From an uncultured Bacteroidales bacterium (GTDB lineage: Bacteria; Bacteroidota; Bacteroidia; Bacteroidales; FEN-979), in the NCBI GenBank assembly GCA_903885595.1, contig CAISJJ010000311.1, positions 1-64,000 of the forward strand: 64,000 nt of DNA. Reading direction: 5' to 3'. Numbering within the stretch: position 1 is the first letter of the stretch; every line of letters starts with the position of its first letter. Shown in pieces: positions 1 through 8,487 of the stretch. The notes below the pieces were generated by a model, which had not been told where the DNA came from, did not search any database, and saw nothing but the letters and a program-made list of their open reading frames with translations. Position numbers and translations under genes: made by a program.

Positions 1-913
1 AAAACGGGACACGGGACACGGGACACGGGACAAAAAAAACAGGACACGGGACACGGGACACGGGAACGACCTGATACAGGATGTCACGCGTCCCGTGTCC
101 CGTGTCACGGATTATACCCTGGAACAAACGGCCTCCCGCCTGGCGCCGCTGATTAAGCTCTGCAAGGACCATGGGACAGCCATCCGGATCGGGGTGAATC
201 ACGGGTCACTTTCTGAACGGATCATGGACCTTTATGGAGACACCCCCGCGGGGATGGTTCAATCGGCCATGGAATTCGCCCAGATTTGCGAAAGCCTTTC
301 TTTTCATAACCTGGTGCTGTCGATGAAAGCCAGCAACACCAAAGTGATGATCGCAGCAAACCGGATGCTGGTCGAACAAATGAAGAAGTCGGGCATGAAT
401 TACCCCATTCACCTGGGGGTGACCGAAGCTGGCGCCGGGGAAGACGGACGTATAAAATCAGCCATCGGTATTGGCAGTTTGCTTGCTGATGGCATAGGCG
501 ACACAATCCGGGTTTCCCTGACCGAAGATCCCGAGTTTGAGATCCCGGTCGCATATAATATCCTCCAGGCGGCAGGGGTGCGCATTACCAAAACGGAATT
601 CATTGCATGTCCCTCATGTGGCAGAACACAATTTAACATTCAGTCGGCTTTGGAAAACATCCAGGCCAGGACATCACATCTTACCGGGCTTAAAATTGCA
701 GTGATGGGTTGTATTGTCAACGGGCCAGGCGAAATGGCTGATGCCAGTTATGGTTACGTTGGCGCCGGGAAGGGGAAAATACATCTCTATAAAGGACAGC
801 AACTTGTCCAAAAGAATATTGGGGAATCAATTGCCGTGGAAGCGCTCATCGAACTTATTAAGGTAAACGGTGACTGGACAGAAGCCAGCCACCTTGACGG
901 GGTGGGACCCTGA
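1..913 (+). CDS. ispG: 4-hydroxy-3-methylbut-2-enyl diphosphate synthase, 3' part
   Basis: IspG (GcpE) catalyses the penultimate step of the MEP isoprenoid pathway using a 4Fe-4S cluster. The frame is open to the left edge of the window, so the start lies outside. Read from position 2, the first ~36 codons are repeat-derived and join directly to clear IspG sequence. Diagnostic segments are the cluster motif [10 protein letters not shown] near position 607 and GCIVNGPGE near position 712. The C-terminal half is complete and ends at TGA 911-913. Bacteroidota IspG proteins are known to carry a long insertion between the barrel and the cluster domain, and the repeat sits on the upstream side of this C-terminal part. 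A GTG at 95 could be read as a start but lies inside the repeat, so I treat it as internal. Confidence 0.93.
   Translation, partial: KRDTGHGTRDKKNRTRDTGHGNDLIQDVTRPVSRVTDYTLEQTASRLAPLIKLCKDHGTAIRIGVNHGSLSERIMDLYGDTPAGMVQSAMEFAQICESLSFHNLVLSMKASNTKVMIAANRMLVEQMKKSGMNYPIHLGVTEAGAGEDGRIKSAIGIGSLLADGIGDTIRVSLTEDPEFEIPVAYNILQAAGVRITKTEFIACPSCGRTQFNIQSALENIQARTSHLTGLKIAVMGCIVNGPGEMADASYGYVGAGKGKIHLYKGQQLVQKNIGESIAVEALIELIKVNGDWTEASHLDGVGP
4..103. repeat. 7-bp tandem repeat (ACGGGAC) with inverted copies, inside ispG
   Basis: Four perfect ACGGGAC units occupy 4-31. An A-rich spacer follows, then about three more units at 46-66. Two inverted units (GTCCCGT) lie at 90-103, so the segment can form a long hairpin. 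The whole stretch stays open in the ispG frame. Confidence 0.95.
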
Positions 914-928
914 CGGAGTGGAGTGGTG

Positions 929-1879
929 CTATTTTCCGGTTACGATCCTGATGCACCGGGGTAGTATTTCAAAAGTAAAAGGAGTATGTCCCAGTGATTC
1001 TCCGTCGGTTTCAAGAAAGACTTTACCTGTTGAGCGGATACGGATATTCTCTCCTCTGAAGGTGGCAACGATTGGCAAATTAACCAGGGTTCCGTCGAAC
1101 AGTTTGTGAGCATACCTGACCACCTTCCATTTTCCTGTTTTTTTAATAAGTGTGAGATCCATCATCCCGTCATCAGCAATAGCATAGGGGACCTGTATCA
1201 TCCCGCCACCATTATATTGGCATATGCCGACATTCATCGAAAAAATTTCACCTTTAAACATCACCTTCCCGTCCACTTCAATCACAGCATCGATGAATTT
1301 AAACTGGAAAAGGCTTGCAAAAACAAAATAAAGATAGATCAAAGGTCCACCTTTCCCTTTTTCTTTGAGCAGGTTCGTTTTCTTGTTCACCAGTGCATCA
1401 TAACCCATCCCGGCAACATTCATAAAATACCGCATCACCTTTTCCTCATTGTGATAGTAGGTAACTTTCCCTGCATCCTGGAGGAATGTTTTCTTTCGTT
1501 CCAGAACATGAATAGCCTTTAGGTAATCAAATGGGACATCGAACATCCGGCACCAGTCATTACCTGTTCCGACCGGGATCATGCCTAGCGTAATTTCAGT
1601 GGTTGGAACGATCGTTTGATTCATAATCCCATTCAACACCTCGTTCAGGGTTCCATCGCCTCCAACAACACAAATGTACCTGTATCCCGAAGAAATGGAT
1701 TCTTTTGTAATTTCAATGGCATGCCCCCTTGATTTGGTGGTCCGGAATTCAAAATCAACCTGCTCGTTCCTGAGCAACCGAAGTATTCCGGGCCAGTCTT
1801 TTGTACCTTTCTTAATCCCCGCATTGGGATTGACAATCATAAGCCATTTATCGGGATTGGCTACTTTCATTTCAGACAT
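929..1879 (-). CDS. diacylglycerol kinase-family lipid kinase (YegS/BmrU type)
   Basis: Predicted cytoplasmic or membrane-associated lipid kinase that phosphorylates diacylglycerol or a related lipid with ATP. The N-terminal half has the DAGK catalytic signature GGDGTLNE at about residues 73-80 and the glycine-rich GTGND segment downstream; the length of ~316 aa suits the family. The frame is open to 1924, but I place the start at ATG 1877-1879, which overlaps the stop of the upstream O-antigen ligase gene by 8 bases; another ATG lies 9 bases further in. It is the last gene of a leftward envelope operon, so a role in lipid or lipid-carrier turnover is a reasonable inference. The substrate cannot be told from sequence. 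Confidence 0.85.
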   Translation of the reverse strand: MSEMKVANPDKWLMIVNPNAGIKKGTKDWPGILRLLRNEQVDFEFRTTKSRGHAIEITKESISSGYRYICVVGGDGTLNEVLNGIMNQTIVPTTEITLGMIPVGTGNDWCRMFDVPFDYLKAIHVLERKKTFLQDAGKVTYYHNEEKVMRYFMNVAGMGYDALVNKKTNLLKEKGKGGPLIYLYFVFASLFQFKFIDAVIEVDGKVMFKGEIFSMNVGICQYNGGGMIQVPYAIADDGMMDLTLIKKTGKWKVVRYAHKLFDGTLVNLPIVATFRGENIRIRSTGKVFLETDGESLGHTPFTFEILPRCIRIVTGK

Positions 1880-3557
1880 GGGAACTGGTTTTGGAAAATA
1901 ATGGTTCCTTTTCTTTCCGCGCAAAAAGGAAAAAAGAATAGAAAAAGGTAAAAAAGGTCACCCCGGTTTGTGATTCAATAGTATCTTCGGTAAGCATTGA
2001 CAGAAAAGCAATGATCATGAAAACGACCAGGAAGAAATCATCCTGCCTCCGAAGCATAATTGGGGGATACAGTATCGCAAAAAGAAACCAAACCAGTCCG
2101 AAGATTCCGAATCCGATAAATATGGATAAAAACTGGTTGTGCGAACGCCATCGCTGATCGGCGGAAAGTTTTGACTGCATCTTTTCGTATTGATCTGTAA
2201 ACGCGATATTCATGTCGCCGGTGCCTACGCCGGCAAGCCAGTTATCGCGTATGATGCCAATGGAAGCCTTCCAGAACTCAAGCCGCTGCATTAGTGTGGA
2301 CCCGGTAGGATTTCCGGTTTCCAGGTAATTGTCGAACCCCCAAAGGAATTCATAGATCCGGCCACGGATGGTGAATTCGTTCAGAAACACATAGTTTGCT
2401 GTTCCCTTCTCTATAGCCATAATTTCCTGTTGGCTGAGTTTTTCTACGGCATCTGCATCTTTTCGCCATCCTTTTGAAGTAAGAAACCGGATCACAGTAT
2501 AGGCAACCGGCTCCTTTTTCATGTTCAGGCTGTCGAAGGGGATCGTACTACGGATATTCCATGCTCCGCGCAGTTCATCCCACTGGACATAGATCCAAAG
2601 GTAATTTCCATTTTCGGTTTGTTGTGATTTTATATTATGAATATATGGATTTCCACGCGAAGTAACCTTTTCAAGCTTAGCAAAATCCACGGGGTTAACC
2701 CGGTAATAATCATCGACAATTGATTTAATTGTAAATACGGCTCCAAGCGTCACCGTGAGAATGAAAAGCAGCAATCCGGCCTTCAGCCAACGGTTCCTGG
2801 TATTGAAAATAAGAATGGGTATGAGAACAAGGATGGTGATGAAGGTAATCGCGAAACCAGTGAATGATTGTGAAAGAATGATGTAAATAATAAACCACAT
2901 CAGGATCAGTGTGCATAACAACCTCATCCAGGTCACCAACATCCTGTTTTTAAGAGCAAAATAGAGGAGTGTGAAAATGCTGAGTGTTAAAAGAAGACTG
3001 AAAATGATATGTGAAATGTTGCGCGAGACATCTCGTATATCCAGGAAATTGTGTGTCTGGATCATGAATGTATTGTAGAATGATCTTATAAGAACCGCCA
3101 TGATAAACAAAGCCATGAACCTGTAAAATGATTTTTTATCAAAGGCCCCGGATGTTGAAAGAAACAAAGGCAGCAGAAGAAAGGGAAGTTTGGTTCGCAA
3201 ATCCTTCATGGCATAATCAAAATCGGTGGTATAAATAAGCCCCAGCAGATGTATAAATATAACTGAACTGAAAAGTATGGCTGGTTTATTCCGGAAAAAC
3301 TGCAAAAATCCACTAAAAATCCCATTAAAGGCAATGCAAACAGAACAGGGGATAAAATGCAGAATTTTCTGCCAGGATGAACGACCTGCCAGGTATGAAA
3401 ATAGTTTCTGTGTGCTGAACCGTTCAACTATCCATCCACCGGCAATCATAAATTGCCCGATGCTAATCAGCAGTTTCGAAAATGGCATTGAGGCAATGAT
3501 CACCATCAGGGCGAGGATATACCAGTACCTTTCGAATTGTTTTCGGGTTAAATACAT
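1872..3557 (-). CDS. O-antigen ligase / polymerase family membrane protein (Wzy_C)
   Basis: A 561-aa polytopic inner-membrane protein with roughly ten or more hydrophobic segments and one long soluble stretch (about residues 270-430) between membrane blocks, as in WaaL/Wzy proteins. The stretch GVGTGDMN followed by RSHNQFLSIFIGFG is the typical O-antigen ligase region with its conserved histidine. Such enzymes join or polymerise glycans from an undecaprenyl carrier at the periplasmic face. It sits between a polysaccharide deacetylase (6-base gap) and a lipid kinase (overlap), which supports surface glycan assembly. Ligase and polymerase cannot be separated on sequence alone. Confidence 0.85.
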   Translation of the reverse strand: MYLTRKQFERYWYILALMVIIASMPFSKLLISIGQFMIAGGWIVERFSTQKLFSYLAGRSSWQKILHFIPCSVCIAFNGIFSGFLQFFRNKPAILFSSVIFIHLLGLIYTTDFDYAMKDLRTKLPFLLLPLFLSTSGAFDKKSFYRFMALFIMAVLIRSFYNTFMIQTHNFLDIRDVSRNISHIIFSLLLTLSIFTLLYFALKNRMLVTWMRLLCTLILMWFIIYIILSQSFTGFAITFITILVLIPILIFNTRNRWLKAGLLLFILTVTLGAVFTIKSIVDDYYRVNPVDFAKLEKVTSRGNPYIHNIKSQQTENGNYLWIYVQWDELRGAWNIRSTIPFDSLNMKKEPVAYTVIRFLTSKGWRKDADAVEKLSQQEIMAIEKGTANYVFLNEFTIRGRIYEFLWGFDNYLETGNPTGSTLMQRLEFWKASIGIIRDNWLAGVGTGDMNIAFTDQYEKMQSKLSADQRWRSHNQFLSIFIGFGIFGLVWFLFAILYPPIMLRRQDDFFLVVFMIIAFLSMLTEDTIESQTGVTFFTFFYSFFLFARKEKEPLFSKTSSHV

Positions 3558-3563
3558 AGATGG

Positions 3564-4376
3564 TTATGCAAACAGTTTGGCACGGCCTTTTTTTAGCTTG
3601 GTTTTGAATATGTAAAAGCTGTCGGTTCCCCTGATGTCAATACGTTTGATCTCAAATGGCTGGCGAATCGGCCAGGGGTTGATATCGTTTCCGATACGGA
3701 GGGCAAAATCGAGTCCGAAATGCTGAAACATTTTTATCATTTGTCCCTTAAGGACAGGGTCTTTCTTAGGGTATCCCCCGTAAGGATATGCCAGAGCCCT
3801 GGTAAACGGGATTCCATAAAAATCAAGGGTTTCCCTGCAATTATTCAAATCTTCCTCCATGTCTGAAAGGGAAAGATCTCCGTAACTTTTGTGTAAGAAT
3901 GAATGTAATCCGATTTCAATATCATCATTGAGTGCAAGCTGCCTGATTTCTTCTGCCGTCATGATTGCATCGTTGCCTTTATCCCACATGTTTGTTTTTC
4001 CCATGAAAGCCACCGGCACAAAAACCGTTGCAGTGAATTGATGTTTTTTCAGCAATGGAAGGGCCTGCCTGCGAAAATTCACATAGGCATCATCAAAGGT
4101 AATGATGATCGCTTTTTTGGGGAGGGGGGCATCTTCCTTTAACATGTTTTTCAGGGTTTTTAAACTGATGGTTTGATAGCCCCTTTCTCTCAGGTACATC
4201 AGCTGATAATCAAATTGGTCAGTGGTCACCGTAAGTCCATCGGGACCATTTTCAAGAATTTTGTGGTACATCAGAACCGGCAACCCCTTTTTCGGCGGGA
4301 CCAGAAAACTGTACTGAATTGTCAGGATACATAAAATCAGCAACAGGGAAACGACAACAAGTTCGATTATGGTCAT
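3564..4376 (-). CDS. polysaccharide deacetylase (NodB, CE4)
   Basis: A 270-aa protein with one N-terminal membrane anchor (residues 4-26) and a NodB-homology domain. Visible CE4 motifs are LMYHKI (35-40), the catalytic and metal motif TFDDAY (93-98), a HSFLH metal-binding motif mid-domain and AYPYGGY near residue 200. It probably removes acetyl groups from an envelope polysaccharide. Its start overlaps the stop of the GT2 gene by four bases (ATGA), showing translational coupling within the leftward glycan operon. Confidence 0.9.
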   Translation of the reverse strand: MTIIELVVVSLLLILCILTIQYSFLVPPKKGLPVLMYHKILENGPDGLTVTTDQFDYQLMYLRERGYQTISLKTLKNMLKEDAPLPKKAIIITFDDAYVNFRRQALPLLKKHQFTATVFVPVAFMGKTNMWDKGNDAIMTAEEIRQLALNDDIEIGLHSFLHKSYGDLSLSDMEEDLNNCRETLDFYGIPFTRALAYPYGGYPKKDPVLKGQMIKMFQHFGLDFALRIGNDINPWPIRQPFEIKRIDIRGTDSFYIFKTKLKKGRAKLFA

Positions 4377-5167
4377 AGCTTCCGTTTTAGTTCCAGGGTT
4401 TTAGCAATTTTCAGGGTGGCATACACGGCAGCAAGGAATGACCACATAAACCCAGGATATCCATCGAGAAAGCCGCGTTTGATTATATAAAAAGAAAAGA
4501 AGCTTAAAGGGAATTTTAGCACTACCCAGATTTTTGAAAATGACCGTCCCTGTTTACCATAACCTTCAGCTGCCTGTGATGTATAGGTGTTTATTTTCCC
4601 AAGGTGATGACTTATATCCCTGTAAGAATAATGTATGATGCGTCCTTTGAGCTGAACAACAGGCCCCGTCACTTCAATCCCTTCATGCACCGGAACCCGG
4701 GTAAACCCACCCCTGGCCCTGTTGAAAAGCCGGAGATGAATTTCTTTCCCAACACCGCTGTAGCGGAGAAGTTTTCCCATGAAAAATAAGGAAAAAGGGA
4801 TATTGAAACCTGCAGGCATCGACTTGCCAGTCCCTTCACTTGCTGTCCCCGTCACCTTGTTGCCCAAGGGGCCAAATATCCCTGCCAGTTCAATTCTCAA
4901 CTCCTCCGAAACAACCTCATCGGCATCGATGGAGAAAACCCAGTCATGTGTTGCCATGTCGACGGCAAATTGCTTTTGCGTTCCATAGCCATCGAATTCA
5001 CGCTGATATACCCTACAGCCAAACGCCCTGCATATGCCAGCGGTATTGTCTGTTGACATAGCGTCAATCACCACTATTTCATCGGCAACCGGTTTCACCG
5101 ATTCCAGGCAGCGAAGGATGTTATACGCTTCGTTCCAGACAATAATGACAACCGACAGTTTGGGCAT
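4373..5167 (-). CDS. glycosyltransferase family 2 (WaaE/KdtX-like)
   Basis: A 264-aa GT-A glycosyltransferase. The N-terminus shows the GT2 core: SVVIIVWNE (5-13), IDAMSTDNT with the nucleotide-binding Asp (about 35-42) and FSIDADE carrying the DxD-like metal site (79-84). The mid-region HEGIEV and the C-terminal hydrophobic helices match the LPS-core KdtX/WaaE subgroup. It probably adds a sugar to lipid A core or a related glycan on the cytoplasmic face. Second gene of the leftward operon, three bases after the nitrilase gene. Confidence 0.87.
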   Translation of the reverse strand: MPKLSVVIIVWNEAYNILRCLESVKPVADEIVVIDAMSTDNTAGICRAFGCRVYQREFDGYGTQKQFAVDMATHDWVFSIDADEVVSEELRIELAGIFGPLGNKVTGTASEGTGKSMPAGFNIPFSLFFMGKLLRYSGVGKEIHLRLFNRARGGFTRVPVHEGIEVTGPVVQLKGRIIHYSYRDISHHLGKINTYTSQAAEGYGKQGRSFSKIWVVLKFPLSFFSFYIIKRGFLDGYPGFMWSFLAAVYATLKIAKTLELKRKL

Positions 5168-5170
5168 GAA

Positions 5171-5971
5171 TTAATGGTTAATATTAATAGAAAACTGATC
5201 CCAATCCATTCCCACGGTAAAGGATTCGCGGAAGAGCGATAATTCTTGTGCCAACAGTGTTACGTTATGCACCGCTTCTTTATTTTCGGAGGCAGCAAAC
5301 AGCACATTTCCCTTTGCATCAATTGCTGTTGTGTCGCCGGTATGGCCCGTTCCATGCCCGTCGAAACCAACCCGGTTTACCCCCGCAACATATGACTGGT
5401 TTTCCATGGCCCTTGCCATGAGCAAGGTTTTCCAGACATGAGCCCGGCTTGCAGGCCAGTTTGCCAGACAAACCAGCAAATCGTAACAGTATTGCCCGTC
5501 ATGCCATGTATTTTTGCTCCAGACCGGAAAACGCAAATCGTAGCAGATAATTGGTGAGATTTTCCATCCTTTTACCTTGACGATAAGCTTTTGATGACCA
5601 CCTCTGAAAAGCCTGTACTCCTCACTCAAACGGAACAAGTGCCGCTTATCGTATGTCTGATATTGGCCATCCGGATGCATGCAAACCAACCGGTTATAAC
5701 ATCCTCCACCATCAGAGATCAGCAAGGTGGCCATGATCACAACATTCATTTCGTCTGCCTTTTTCCTAAGGAACTGCATCGAGGGCCCGTTCATGGGTTC
5801 AGCACAGGTTGAAGGATTGATTGAGAACCCTGTATTGAATGTTTCAGGCAGCAGCACCAGGTCTGTTTGTTCCGAAATACCTCCAAGTAAATAGCTAAAG
5901 TGATCAAGGTTTTCCAGTCGCTTCTCCCAGAAAAGGTTTGCCTGAACAAGGGTAAGTCTTAGATCCTGCAT
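5171..5971 (-). CDS. nitrilase-superfamily amidohydrolase (omega-amidase/YafV-like)
   Basis: A 266-aa carbon-nitrogen hydrolase. The nitrilase catalytic triad is visible: Glu43 (LLPETF), Lys109 (YDKRHLF) and Cys143 (ICYDLRFP). Length and motif context match the YafV/omega-amidase branch, which hydrolyses alpha-ketoglutaramate-type metabolites in the cytoplasm. It is the first gene of the leftward envelope operon but is metabolically unrelated to it, so it may only be co-transcribed. Its start lies about 95 bases from the divergent pgk start. Confidence 0.88.
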   Translation of the reverse strand: MQDLRLTLVQANLFWEKRLENLDHFSYLLGGISEQTDLVLLPETFNTGFSINPSTCAEPMNGPSMQFLRKKADEMNVVIMATLLISDGGGCYNRLVCMHPDGQYQTYDKRHLFRLSEEYRLFRGGHQKLIVKVKGWKISPIICYDLRFPVWSKNTWHDGQYCYDLLVCLANWPASRAHVWKTLLMARAMENQSYVAGVNRVGFDGHGTGHTGDTTAIDAKGNVLFAASENKEAVHNVTLLAQELSLFRESFTVGMDWDQFSININH

Positions 5972-6013
5972 CCAAAAATTTTAAAATTCAAGGTAAAATT
6001 AAAAATATATGCA

Positions 6014-6040
6014 TTGTAGTGTGTAAAAATTTTAATTTTG
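6014..6040 (+). promoter_or_regulatory. Bacteroidota-type promoter of pgk
   Basis: A TTG at 6014-6016 is followed 16 bases later by TAATTTTG at 6033-6040, matching the -7 box TAnnTTTG. It ends 26 bases before the ATG at 6067 and overlaps the upstream in-frame ATG at 6019, which favours 6067 as the real start. Confidence 0.65.
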
Positions 6041-6066
6041 CGCTTATAATTAAAACGCTCAATAAC

Positions 6067-7257
6067 ATGCAAACAATTGATAATTATAATTTTAAGGATA
6101 AAAAAGCACTGATCCGCGTTGATTTCAATGTGCCGCTGGACAGTCAGTATCACATAACCGATACCAACCGCATTGATGCAACTATTACAACCATTACAAA
6201 AATTCTGAATGGCGGTGGGTCTGTGATCCTGATGTCACACCTGGGTCGTCCGAAGGGAGGTCCTGAAGAAAAGTTTTCTCTGAAGCACCTTGTCCCCTAT
6301 CTTTCACAAAAGCTGAAGGTGCCTGTAAAGTTTGCCGACGATTGCATCGGTCAATCAGCCATTGATCTTGCCGGCTCCCTGAAGCCAGGGGAGGTCTTGC
6401 TTCTTGAAAATCTCCGTTTCTACAAGGAAGAGGAAAAGGGTGATAAAGAATTTGCCCGGAAGTTATCGGTGCTGGGCGATATGTATGTGAATGATGCATT
6501 CGGTACCGCGCACCGCGCCCATGCATCAACCGCCATCATTGCTGAATTTTTCCCTGAAACCAAAATGTTCGGGTATGTCATGGCCAATGAGATCAGTGCC
6601 ATCGACAAATGCCTCAAGGACGGCAAACGACCGTTAACGGCCATCCTGGGTGGTGCAAAGGTTTCGACAAAAATCGAGATTATCACCCACCTTATGGATA
6701 AAGTCGACAACCTGATCATCGGTGGTGGCATGATGTTTACTTTTATCAAGGCACTGGGTGGCGAAATAGGCGCTTCAATGGTTGAGGAAGAATATGTCGA
6801 ACTGGCTAAAAACATCGTGGAAGGCGCCAAAACATTGGGCGTGAATCTTTATATTCCCGCGGATGCCGTTCTTGCCGATGCATTTTCAAATGATGCCAAT
6901 AAAAAAACAAGCAGCGCCTATGATATCCAGGTTCCCTGGATGGGTCTCGACATTGGTCCATCGGCTTGTGCGAAATTCAACCACGTCATCGAGCAATCGG
7001 GAACGATCCTGTGGAATGGTCCCATGGGCGTTTTTGAAATGAACAATTATGAAGCTGGAACGAAGTTTATCGCACTTGCACTGGTAAAGGCTACGGAAAA
7101 TGGCGCGTTTACCCTCGTGGGGGGCGGCGATTCGGTTGCAGCCATCAACAAATACAACCTGGCCGACAAAGTAAGCTATGTTTCTACCGGCGGCGGTGCC
7201 ATGCTCGAATACATTGAAGGCAAACAACTCCCGGGCATCAAAGCCATCATGGAGTAA
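6067..7257 (+). CDS. pgk: phosphoglycerate kinase
   Basis: Glycolytic enzyme converting 1,3-bisphosphoglycerate and ADP to 3-phosphoglycerate and ATP. The 396-aa length from ATG 6067 is standard for bacterial PGK. Visible signatures are RVDFNVPLD near the N-terminus, [18 protein letters not shown], the hinge-domain GGAKVSTK and the nucleotide-binding GGGDSVAA near the C-terminus. An in-frame ATG 16 codons upstream lies before the promoter box and is rejected as start. The stop TAA overlaps the ATG of the GT9 gene by one base, so the two are co-transcribed. Confidence 0.97.
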   Translation: MQTIDNYNFKDKKALIRVDFNVPLDSQYHITDTNRIDATITTITKILNGGGSVILMSHLGRPKGGPEEKFSLKHLVPYLSQKLKVPVKFADDCIGQSAIDLAGSLKPGEVLLLENLRFYKEEEKGDKEFARKLSVLGDMYVNDAFGTAHRAHASTAIIAEFFPETKMFGYVMANEISAIDKCLKDGKRPLTAILGGAKVSTKIEIITHLMDKVDNLIIGGGMMFTFIKALGGEIGASMVEEEYVELAKNIVEGAKTLGVNLYIPADAVLADAFSNDANKKTSSAYDIQVPWMGLDIGPSACAKFNHVIEQSGTILWNGPMGVFEMNNYEAGTKFIALALVKATENGAFTLVGGGDSVAAINKYNLADKVSYVSTGGGAMLEYIEGKQLPGIKAIME

Positions 7258-8327
7258 TGCGCGTCATTCTCAGCCGGACCGACAGCATCGGGGATGTCGT
7301 ACTGACCCTCCCGATGGCCGGTGTGCTGAAACGATTCTTTCCCGGATGCACCATAATTTTCCTGGGTCGTAATTATACGCGTCCTGTTATTGAGGCCTGC
7401 AAACACATTGATCAGTTCTGCAGCTGGGATGAAGTTTCCGGGTTACCAGATCCCGGATCCCGGATTCGTGTCATAGCTAACCTGAACGCTGACACTATCA
7501 TTCATGTTTTCCCTGTCAGCGCAATCTGCAAACTGGCAAAGCAGGCAGGGATCCAAACCCGGATTGCCACCTCCCGGCGCTTTTTTACCTGGTTAACCTG
7601 CAACCGGCTCCTGCACATTCCCAGGAAAAATTCCGACCTTCATGAGGCACAACTAAACCTGAAGATGCTCAAGCCGCTAGGGATCGGAAAGGAGTTTACT
7701 TTAGAGGAGATTATTGAGGCGTATGGTCTTAAAAGCGGACAAGCGGACAAGCGGACAGGTCAACAAGCGGACAATGGAGCTGTACAATTAAAAATTAAAA
7801 ATTACGAATTACAGCAAATAACCCCTGTCACGCGTCACGTGTCACGCGTCACTGATAAAATGACCATTCTCCTGCACCCAAAATCCAAAGGCAGCGCCCG
7901 GGAATGGGGTCTTGAAAATTTTTCAAAATTAATAGCCCTTCTTCCGGAGGAGAAGTTCAACATCATCGTTACCGGAACCAAAGATGAAGGAGCGCTTATG
8001 CGTGATTTCCTCACTGCCCATCGCGGTCGGATAGTGGACATGACAGGTAAGCTAACCCTTACTGAATTCATGGAGCTGATCCGCTCATCTGATGCAATTG
8101 TGGCCGCCAGCACCGGCCCCCTGCATATCGCTGCAGCATTTGGTATCAGGGCGATAGGCCTTTATGCCCCCATGCGCCCTATTTTTCCGCAACGCTGGGC
8201 GCCCCTCGGAAAAAACGCCTCCTACCTGGTCCTGGATAAAAACTGCCACGATTGCCGGAAAACAATGGTTTGTGCCTGTATCAGAAGTATTAAACCAGAA
8301 GCAGTTGTCGAAAAACTCCTGGGTTAA
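7257..8327 (+). CDS. glycosyltransferase family 9 (ADP-heptose:LPS heptosyltransferase-like) with repeat-derived linker
   Basis: A 356-aa GT-B enzyme. The N-terminus [20 protein letters not shown] is the classic GT9 opening, and the C-terminal lobe has KSKGSAREWG and STGPLHIAAAFG, the ADP-sugar binding region. It probably transfers a heptose-like sugar to lipid A core. Between the lobes, about residues 160-200 are translated from short tandem repeats (7735-7774 and 7827-7852), giving a low-complexity linker absent from ordinary heptosyltransferases. The start overlaps the pgk stop (TAATG). Confidence 0.87.
   Translation: MRVILSRTDSIGDVVLTLPMAGVLKRFFPGCTIIFLGRNYTRPVIEACKHIDQFCSWDEVSGLPDPGSRIRVIANLNADTIIHVFPVSAICKLAKQAGIQTRIATSRRFFTWLTCNRLLHIPRKNSDLHEAQLNLKMLKPLGIGKEFTLEEIIEAYGLKSGQADKRTGQQADNGAVQLKIKNYELQQITPVTRHVSRVTDKMTILLHPKSKGSAREWGLENFSKLIALLPEEKFNIIVTGTKDEGALMRDFLTAHRGRIVDMTGKLTLTEFMELIRSSDAIVAASTGPLHIAAAFGIRAIGLYAPMRPIFPQRWAPLGKNASYLVLDKNCHDCRKTMVCACIRSIKPEAVVEKLLG
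7735..7852. repeat. two short tandem repeat arrays inside the GT9 gene
   Basis: Three 8-bp GCGGACAA-type units lie at 7735-7758 with a fourth at 7767-7774. An A/T-rich stretch with AATTA-type repeats follows, then 3.7 units of GTCACGC/T at 7827-7852. Everything is open in the gene's frame. Confidence 0.93.
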
Positions 8328-8331
8328 AAAC

Positions 8332-8359
8332 GTGACATGTGACGTGTGACGAGTGACAA
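8332..8359. repeat. 7-bp tandem repeat GTGACNN after the GT9 gene
   Basis: Four degenerate units, GTGACAT, GTGACGT, GTGACGA and GTGACAA, begin four bases after the stop codon of the GT9 gene. They are the inverse complement of the GTCACGC units inside that gene. Confidence 0.9.
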
Positions 8360-8423
8360 ATGAAAATTCAGTCGCTTCCGTAATTCGTAATTTTTATTTG
8401 ATCCGCGTGGCTCTCCCTCAGGT

Positions 8424-8463
8424 TTACCAACTTGCCAACTTGCCAGCTTACCAACTTACCAGC
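8424..8463. repeat. 8-bp tandem repeat TTRCCARC
   Basis: Five contiguous 8-bp units (TTACCAAC, TTGCCAAC, TTGCCAGC, TTACCAAC, TTACCAGC) end 24 bases before the 3' end of the leftward methyltransferase gene. The 160-base gap also holds the 8332-8359 array; I see no other gene or terminator there. Confidence 0.93.
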
Positions 8464-8487
8464 TTAATTATTTAGAGGTGAGAGAAT

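Noticed and set aside
95-913. GTG 95 as the start of a separate short IspG-like gene
   Set aside because: The frame stays open through the repeat to the window edge, and the GTG is part of a repeat unit.
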